Part shown: one piece after another, positions 10,331 through 14,887 of the stretch | Layout: the number at the start of each line of letters is the position of its first letter | Position numbering within the stretch: position 1 is the stretch's first letter | From: Deltaproteobacteria bacterium | GTDB taxonomy: Bacteria; Myxococcota; Polyangia; Haliangiales; Haliangiaceae | Reading direction: 5' to 3' | NCBI GenBank assembly: GCA_018262455.1 | Contig: JAGSPR010000124.1 | Location: 1-14,887, forward strand | DNA: 14,887 nucleotides | The notes under the pieces: generated by a model | What the model was told of the DNA's origin: nothing | The model's database searches: none | Seen by the model: the letters and a program-made list of their open reading frames with translations, nothing else | Program-made: the position numbers and the translations under genes

Positions 10331-10852
10331 TCACATCGGCGTGAGTGTCAGCGCGATGTCGTAGCGATTCGCCGTGCCGGCGAGGGCGGGCAACACTTCG
10401 AAGACGTAGTCGTCGGGTGCGAGCATCGGGCATGCCGGCGAGGCTCCCGGGCACACGATGGTCTCGTCGTTGCCGAACCCGCGGGACTGTCCGATCACGG
10501 CGGCGGTCTTGTCGAACAGCCGCAGATCGAGATCTCCGGTCGGCCGATTCTCGAACGTGATCCGCACGGTCACCGACGCGGTCAACGCCGGGACCGTGAA
10601 CTTGTAGAAGTCGTGATCGTCGACCCCATTCGAGCAGATGCCCGCAGGTCCGACATCGGTCGGGGTCACCACCGCGGCGGTCTCGAGGCTGTCGTTCGGC
10701 TCCTTGTAGTCGCACTCGTCTTGCGAGGAGGGGCCGTCGATCTCTGCGTCTTTCGGAATCTGGTTGTCGGAGAAGTCGAGGATGAGTGAGCAGCCGGCGA
10801 GCCCGGACCCAGCGATCGCCACGACAAGGCCAGTCAGGCACTCCCGAACCAT
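10331..10852 (-). CDS. Lipoprotein with a PPC (bacterial pre-peptidase C-terminal) domain
   Basis: The protein has 173 residues. The signal peptide ends in a good lipobox, GLAGC (C21), followed by SLILDFSD, a start common in myxobacterial lipoproteins. Residues about 48-172 match the PPC domain pattern. The elements are an opening EPNDSLETA, a D-D-H-D-F-Y-K-F-T-V strand, TGDLDLRLFD, a NDETIVC turn, a P-D-D-Y-V-F-E-V strand and a final NRYDIALTL. PPC domains are beta-sandwiches usually attached to secreted proteases and other exported enzymes; here the domain stands alone, so it is likely a surface or periplasmic binding/accessory protein. Cysteines at about 47, 73, 134 and 141 could form disulfides. 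It is transcribed alone, divergently from glyQ, from a candidate promoter in the shared intergenic region. The start ATG 10852 has no clear Shine-Dalgarno. Confidence 0.85.
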   Translation of the reverse strand: MVRECLTGLVVAIAGSGLAGCSLILDFSDNQIPKDAEIDGPSSQDECDYKEPNDSLETAAVVTPTDVGPAGICSNGVDDHDFYKFTVPALTASVTVRITFENRPTGDLDLRLFDKTAAVIGQSRGFGNDETIVCPGASPACPMLAPDDYVFEVLPALAGTANRYDIALTLTPM

Positions 10853-10858
10853 GCGCTG

Positions 10859-10888
10859 ACGCTAGCCGTCCCATGGCGAGAACGTCAA
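10859..10888 (-). promoter_or_regulatory. Candidate sigma70-type promoter for the PPC lipoprotein gene
   Basis: On the - strand TTGACG (10883-10888) and TAGCGT (10859-10864) are separated by 18 bases, close to the housekeeping consensus at -35 and fair at -10. The -10 ends only six bases before the ATG start codon at 10852, so a start site from it would leave almost no leader. Confidence 0.4.
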
Positions 10889-10920
10889 GAGATCTGAAGC
10901 ACTTAGCTCGGGGTGCGTGC

Positions 10921-10949
10921 TTGACCGGCTGGCCACCCGACAGTAAGGT
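10921..10949 (+). promoter_or_regulatory. glyQ: Candidate sigma70-type promoter for glyQ-glyS-ppdK
   Basis: TTGACC (10921-10926) and TAAGGT (10944-10949) are separated by 17 bases, a good -35 and fair -10. Transcription would start near 10956, leaving a leader of about ten bases or fewer before ATG 10965, with no Shine-Dalgarno sequence. A 6+6 inverted repeat AAGCAC (10897-10902) / GTGCTT (10917-10922) overlaps the -35. No T-box leader fits in this 112-base region. Confidence 0.45.
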
Positions 10950-10964
10950 CCCGCAGCCGAAGCC

Positions 10965-11963
10965 ATGTACCTGCAAGACCTCATCTTCACCCTGCAAAGG
11001 TTCTGGGCGGATCGCGGTTGCGTGGTCGAGCAGCCAGTCGATGTCGAGGTGGGTGCCGGGACGTTTCACCCCGCGACCTTCCTGCGCGTGCTCGGCCCCG
11101 AGCCGTGGAATGCCGCCTTCGCGCAGTTCTGTCGCCGCCCGTCGGACGGTCGCTACGGCGAGAATCCGAACCGCGCCGGCGCCTACTATCAATTCCAGGT
11201 CGGCCTCAAGCCGAGCCCGCTACACGTCCAGGATCTCTACCTCGACTCGTTGCGAGCGATCGGGCTCGATCCCGCCGTCCACGACATCCGGTTCGTCGAG
11301 GACGACTGGGAGTCGCCCACCCTCGGTGCGTGGGGGCTCGGCTGGGAAGTCTGGTGCGACGGTATGGAGGTCACGCAGTACACGTACTTCCAGCAGGCCG
11401 GCGGCATCGATCTGATGCCGGTCACGTGCGAGCTCACCTACGGCGTCGAGCGCATCGCGATGTACCTGCAGAACGTCGACAACATGTACGACCTGCGGTG
11501 GGACAAGAACGTGACCTACGGCCAGCTTCGGAAGCCGTGGGAGATCGAGTACTCGACCTACCAGTTCGAGGAGCTCGACGCCGACATCTCGTTTCGCAAC
11601 TTCGATACCTACGAGGGTGAGTGCAAGCGACTGCTTACCCGCAAGACGGGCCCGCTCGTGCTCCCAGCCTACGAGTTCTGCATGAAGGCATCACACGCGT
11701 TCAACTGCCTCGACGCTCGCGGTGCGATCAGCGTCACCGAGCGCCAGCGGTTCATCGGCCGGGTCCGCGGGATGGCGAAGGCGTGTGCGGAGACCTACGT
11801 CGCGTCGCGCGCGCGGCTCGAGTTCCCGTTGCTTCCTCCGCACCTCCGGGCCCAGGCGGTCGCGGCATACCTCGGCGCAGCCGAGTCGGGGGTCAACGCG
11901 GCGGCACTCGCGGCTGCCAAGTCGGTTGCCATGCATGCGCAGGAGATCACCCATGCCGGCTGA
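10965..11963 (+). CDS. glyQ: Glycyl-tRNA synthetase alpha subunit
   Basis: This is the class II catalytic subunit of the bacterial alpha2beta2 GlyRS, which activates glycine with ATP and charges tRNA-Gly in the cytoplasm. It matches E. coli GlyQ almost block for block: LTLQxxW-like FTLQRFW at the start, [20 protein letters not shown] (29-48), [14 protein letters not shown] (57-70), [12 protein letters not shown], the invariant [21 protein letters not shown] segment, [10 protein letters not shown], and [14 protein letters not shown] near the end. Its 332 residues make it somewhat longer than the usual ~300, by an Ala-rich C-terminal extension. The ATG at 10965 fits the family N-terminus. The end overlaps the glyS start by 11 bases, and the glyS ribosome-binding site lies inside this gene. 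Confidence 0.98.
   Translation: MYLQDLIFTLQRFWADRGCVVEQPVDVEVGAGTFHPATFLRVLGPEPWNAAFAQFCRRPSDGRYGENPNRAGAYYQFQVGLKPSPLHVQDLYLDSLRAIGLDPAVHDIRFVEDDWESPTLGAWGLGWEVWCDGMEVTQYTYFQQAGGIDLMPVTCELTYGVERIAMYLQNVDNMYDLRWDKNVTYGQLRKPWEIEYSTYQFEELDADISFRNFDTYEGECKRLLTRKTGPLVLPAYEFCMKASHAFNCLDARGAISVTERQRFIGRVRGMAKACAETYVASRARLEFPLLPPHLRAQAVAAYLGAAESGVNAAALAAAKSVAMHAQEITHAG
11941..11945 (+). promoter_or_regulatory. glyS: Shine-Dalgarno sequence that sets the glyS start
   Basis: AGGAG lies seven bases before ATG 11953, inside the end of glyQ. It supports this start over the in-frame upstream extension, which reads glyQ out of frame. Confidence 0.7.
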
Positions 11964-14070
11964 TCTGTTGTTCGAGATCGGGTGCGAGGAGATCCCCGCG
12001 AAGATGCTGACGCGAGCGCTGGCCGAGCTGCCCGCGCTCGTCGAGACCCGGCTCACCGCCGCCCGACTGGTCCACCACGGTGTTCGCGCGCTCGGCACGC
12101 CGCGCCGGCTCGCGGTGATCGTCAAGCAGCTCGCCGATCGCCAGCCCGATCTCGATGAGGAGGTCGTCGGCCCGCCGGTGTCCGCCGCGTTCGCGCCCGA
12201 TGGCACGGTGACGAAGGCGGGGCAGGGTTTCGCGGCGAAGAACGGCGTCGATCCGGCGGCGCTGGGCAAGCGCGAGGTCCCCGGCAAGAAGGGCCTGTAC
12301 GCGGTCGCGAAGCGCAGCGTCGTCGGCCAGGACACGTGGGGCCTGCTCCCTGCGCTGCTCGCCGAGGTCGCGAAGTCGATCGCGTGGCCGAAGTCGCAGC
12401 GCTGGGGCTGGAGCGAGATGACGTTCGTCCGCCCGGTGCAGTGGCTCGTCGCGCTGTTCGGTGGCGAGGTCGTCCCGCTCGCGTGGGCCAACCTGATGGC
12501 GGGGCGCGCGAGCCGCGGGCACCGGTTCCTGGCACCCGGCGCGATCGAGCTCGCGTCGCCCGACCTCTACGTCGAAGCACTGCGAGCGGCGAACGTTGTC
12601 GTCGATCCCGAAGCGCGCCGCGAGCTCGTGCGCGCGGAGCTGGCACGGCTCGAGCGCGAGACCGGTTTGCGCGTGCGCCCCGACGAGCTCTTGCTCGACG
12701 AGGTGATCCAGCTTGGCGAATACCCGGTCGGCATCTCGGGCCAGTTCGATCCATCGTTCCTCGACGTCCCCGAAGAGATCATCGTGACCGCGATGCGTAA
12801 CCACCAGCGCTACTTCGCGATGGAGGATAGCTCCGGCAAGCTCGCGAACCGGTTCGCGACGATGATGGCGACGGTCGTCAAGGATCCCGCCGTGGTCCAG
12901 AAGGGCAACGAGTACGTGATCGCGGCCCGGCTGTCGGACGCGAAGTTCTTCTTCGCCGAGGACAAGAAGAAGTCGCTCGAGGCATGGAACGAGAAGCTCG
13001 AATCGGTGGTCTTCCAGGCCAAGCTTGGCGACAAGGCCAAGACCATCGGGCACAAGATCCGCCGGATCGAGGCGATCTCGGGCGTGCTCGCGCACCATGT
13101 CGGCGCTGACGCCGTGACCGTCACGGCCGCGGCGCGCGTCTGCAAGGCGGACCTCGCTTCGAGCGCGGTCGGCGAGTTTCCCGAGCTCCAGGGTGTCATG
13201 GGCCGGCACTACGCGAAGCACTTCGGGTTGCCCGATGCGGTCGCGGTCGCGATCGACGAGCACTGGTGGCCGAAGGGCCAGGGTGGTGCACTGCCCACCA
13301 CGCCGGCGGGCGCGATCATCGCGCTCGCCGATAGGATGGACACGGTCGTCGGCGCGTTTGCCGTCGGGCTCGAGCCGAGTGGCTCGGCCGATCCGTTCGG
13401 CCTCCGCCGTGCCGCGATCGGGATCTGGCAGATCCTGCTCGCGCGTCCCGAGTGGTCCGCGGCGTGGACTCCGCTGTTCAGCGCGGCCCGCGACTCGCTC
13501 GCGCGAGATGGCGTCACTCTCGGCGATGCCAAGGTCACCACGGTCGAAGAGTTCTTTCGCGGCCGGTTGCGCGGGATCCTCGTCGAGCTGGGGATCACGG
13601 CGCAGGATGCTGACGCGGCTCTGGCGCAGGACTTCCGCGACCCGATCGACGCTCGGGCCCGCGCCGTCGCGATCGCACGGATCCCGAAGGAGGCCCGCGA
13701 GGTGTTCAAGCGCGTCGCGAACATTCTCGATGACGCGCGTGCCAAGAAGATCGTGATCACCGATCGCGTCGATCCGAAGCTGTTCGCCCAGGATCGCAGC
13801 GTCGAGCAGCACCTGCACGCCGCGATCGTCGATGCCCAGCGCCGCGAGGCCGAGCCGCGCAAGCGACGCGACTACCCCGCGGTGTTCGACTCGCTCGTCC
13901 AGCTGCAGCCCGCTGTCGCGGCGTTCTTCGACAAGGGAGGCGTCATGGTCATGGATCCCGATCCGGCGCTCCGGGATAACCGGCTCGCGCTGCTCGACTG
14001 GTTGATCAGGCCGTACATGACGATCGCCGACTTCCGCCTGCTTGGATCGTCGCCTGGGGGTGCGTCGTGA
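11953..14070 (+). CDS. glyS: Glycyl-tRNA synthetase beta subunit
   Basis: This is the tRNA-binding subunit of alpha2beta2 GlyRS, 705 residues, normal for the family (~690). Signatures are [14 protein letters not shown] at the N-terminus, [67 protein letters not shown] (around 395-415), and the very conserved [14 protein letters not shown] followed by [14 protein letters not shown] (about 459-488). The C-terminal helical anticodon-binding domain (about 590 on) contains [14 protein letters not shown] and RLALLDWL. The ATG at 11953 was chosen because it has AGGAG seven bases upstream and begins the conserved N-terminus; the frame stays open upstream to 11722 but that part reads glyQ in another frame. 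It ends in a GTGA overlap with ppdK. Confidence 0.97.
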   Translation: MPADLLFEIGCEEIPAKMLTRALAELPALVETRLTAARLVHHGVRALGTPRRLAVIVKQLADRQPDLDEEVVGPPVSAAFAPDGTVTKAGQGFAAKNGVDPAALGKREVPGKKGLYAVAKRSVVGQDTWGLLPALLAEVAKSIAWPKSQRWGWSEMTFVRPVQWLVALFGGEVVPLAWANLMAGRASRGHRFLAPGAIELASPDLYVEALRAANVVVDPEARRELVRAELARLERETGLRVRPDELLLDEVIQLGEYPVGISGQFDPSFLDVPEEIIVTAMRNHQRYFAMEDSSGKLANRFATMMATVVKDPAVVQKGNEYVIAARLSDAKFFFAEDKKKSLEAWNEKLESVVFQAKLGDKAKTIGHKIRRIEAISGVLAHHVGADAVTVTAAARVCKADLASSAVGEFPELQGVMGRHYAKHFGLPDAVAVAIDEHWWPKGQGGALPTTPAGAIIALADRMDTVVGAFAVGLEPSGSADPFGLRRAAIGIWQILLARPEWSAAWTPLFSAARDSLARDGVTLGDAKVTTVEEFFRGRLRGILVELGITAQDADAALAQDFRDPIDARARAVAIARIPKEAREVFKRVANILDDARAKKIVITDRVDPKLFAQDRSVEQHLHAAIVDAQRREAEPRKRRDYPAVFDSLVQLQPAVAAFFDKGGVMVMDPDPALRDNRLALLDWLIRPYMTIADFRLLGSSPGGAS

Positions 14071-14887
14071 ACCACCTCCGTCAGTTCGGCGGCGGCACCG
14101 CCGAAGGCCGCGCCAAGGACAAGGCCCTGCTCGGTGGCAAGGGCGCGAACCTCGCCGAGATGGCGTCGCTCGGCCTGCCGGTACCGCCCGGCTTCACGAT
14201 CACGACCGACGTCTGTCGGTTCGTGATGGAGCACGGCGTCGGTCGCTACCCCGATGATCTCGCCAACGAGGTCGACGCGGCGCTCGCGCGGGTGGAAGAG
14301 CTGGCCGGCGCGAAGTTCGGTGATGCCGTGCTGCCGCTCCTCGTCAGCGTGCGCTCCGGTGCGCCGGCTTCGATGCCGGGCATGATGGACACGATCCTGA
14401 ACCTCGGGCTCAACGACCAGACGGTCGTGGCGCTCGCGAAGCAATCGGGCAACGTGCGGTTCGCGTGGGACTGCTATCGCCGGTTCGTCGCGATGTACGG
14501 CGAGGTCGTGATGGGCGTGGTTGCACCGGGCGAGCACGAGGACGTTCCGTTCGATCGAATCCTGGACGACGTCAAGCGTACGCACCGCGCGAACCGCGAT
14601 CAAGATCTGACCGAGGCCGCGCTGCGCGACGCGGTCCGGCTGTTCAAGGCCGAGATCCTCCGCGTCACCGGCACCCCGTTTCCCGATGAGGTCCGGGTCC
14701 AGCTGTGGGGCGCGATCGGCGCGGTGTTCCAGTCGTGGAACAACCCGCGCGCTGACGTCTACCGCAAGATGCAGAACATCCCGATCACGATGGGCACCGC
14801 CGTGAACGTGCAGGCGATGGTGTTCGGCAACCTCGGCGAGGACTGCGCGACCGGCGTCGCGTTCACGCGGAACCCGGCGACCGGGAC
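14067..14887 (+). CDS. ppdK: Pyruvate, phosphate dikinase, N-terminal part
   Basis: The gene starts with GTG 14067 inside the glyS stop (GTGA overlap) and is still open at the window end, so 273 of an expected ~880-900 residues are visible. PPDK interconverts pyruvate, ATP and phosphate with phosphoenolpyruvate, AMP and diphosphate in the cytoplasm. The visible part is the N-terminal ATP-grasp nucleotide-binding domain: FGGGTAEGRAKDKALLGGKG runs into ANLAEMASLGLPVPPGFTIT, then LLVSVRSGAPASMPGMMDTI (91-110) and LNLGLND. RFAWDCYRRFVAMYGEVVMG, NIPITMGTAVNVQAMVFGNL and an FTRNPATG segment follow. These are family hallmarks. The catalytic His domain lies beyond the window. Ribosome access probably depends on coupling to glyS; only a G-run (14056-14060) could act as a weak Shine-Dalgarno. 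The truncation is due to the window edge and there is no sign of breakage. Confidence 0.96.
   Translation, partial: MNHLRQFGGGTAEGRAKDKALLGGKGANLAEMASLGLPVPPGFTITTDVCRFVMEHGVGRYPDDLANEVDAALARVEELAGAKFGDAVLPLLVSVRSGAPASMPGMMDTILNLGLNDQTVVALAKQSGNVRFAWDCYRRFVAMYGEVVMGVVAPGEHEDVPFDRILDDVKRTHRANRDQDLTEAALRDAVRLFKAEILRVTGTPFPDEVRVQLWGAIGAVFQSWNNPRADVYRKMQNIPITMGTAVNVQAMVFGNLGEDCATGVAFTRNPATG

Noticed and set aside
10897..10922. AAGCAC/GTGCTT inverted repeat upstream of glyQ as an operator or T-box element
   Set aside because: Six-base arms with a 14-base spacer are weak, and the leader is too short for a T-box. It is noted only within the promoter entry.
11722..11952. 77-codon N-terminal extension of glyS
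   Set aside because: The extension reads glyQ in another frame and is Ser/Arg-rich. The conserved N-terminus and AGGAG place the start at 11953.
11947..13818. 623-codon open frame on the - strand
   Set aside because: It is the antisense shadow of glyS, which matches its family along the whole length.
14067..14887. ppdK as a broken gene
   Set aside because: The frame is intact with all expected N-terminal motifs; it simply reaches the window edge.

Overview
The window is GC-rich, with long antisense open frames that reflect strong codon bias. It looks like ordinary chromosome from a myxobacterium-like (Myxococcota/deltaproteobacterial) bacterium. Supporting this are several lipoproteins with clear lipoboxes, a CSLILDFSD lipoprotein start of a kind common in that group, a DUF4139-like protein, a PPC-domain lipoprotein, and a glyQ-glyS-ppdK gene string. 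Taxonomy is inferred from style of gene content, not from a marker search. I see no rRNA, tRNA, CRISPR array, insertion sequence or phage gene.

Layout. Bases 1-437 (+) hold the C-terminal end of an Omp85/BamA-type outer-membrane beta-barrel protein. It meets, tail to tail, a leftward block transcribed from about 6.2 kb down to 0.43 kb: a RecQ-family helicase with a very long disordered tail, then a small membrane protein with two membrane segments, a lipoprotein of unknown function, and a MATE-family exporter. A divergent intergenic region (6164-6337) with a 7+7 bp dyad separates this block from a rightward trio: a PlsB/PlsC-type acyltransferase, a GpsA-family dehydrogenase-like protein and a DUF4139-like lipoprotein. 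The first two overlap by ATGA and the second and third abut with no gap. A convergent PPC-domain lipoprotein (-) follows. A second divergent region (10853-10964), with plausible sigma70-type promoters on both strands, separates it from glyQ-glyS-ppdK (+), whose genes overlap and whose last member runs off the end.

How the genes fit together. glyQ and glyS make the two subunits of the bacterial alpha2beta2 glycyl-tRNA synthetase, and ppdK interconverts pyruvate and phosphoenolpyruvate. The acyltransferase/GpsA-like pair looks at first like a phospholipid-precursor module: make glycerol-3-phosphate, then acylate it. By my manual alignment, however, the GpsA-like protein lacks every catalytic and substrate-binding residue I could place (two Lys, one Asp and the Arg-Asn pair). 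The acyltransferase has Gly where the block III Glu is expected. I consider this pair the most interesting thing here: either a pseudoenzyme/accessory pair or a module acting on a different substrate. The second most interesting items are the RecQ tail (an Asp-run acidic tract plus three Arg clusters in a Gly-rich region) and a perfect 11-bp hairpin a few bases after the start codon of the MATE gene.
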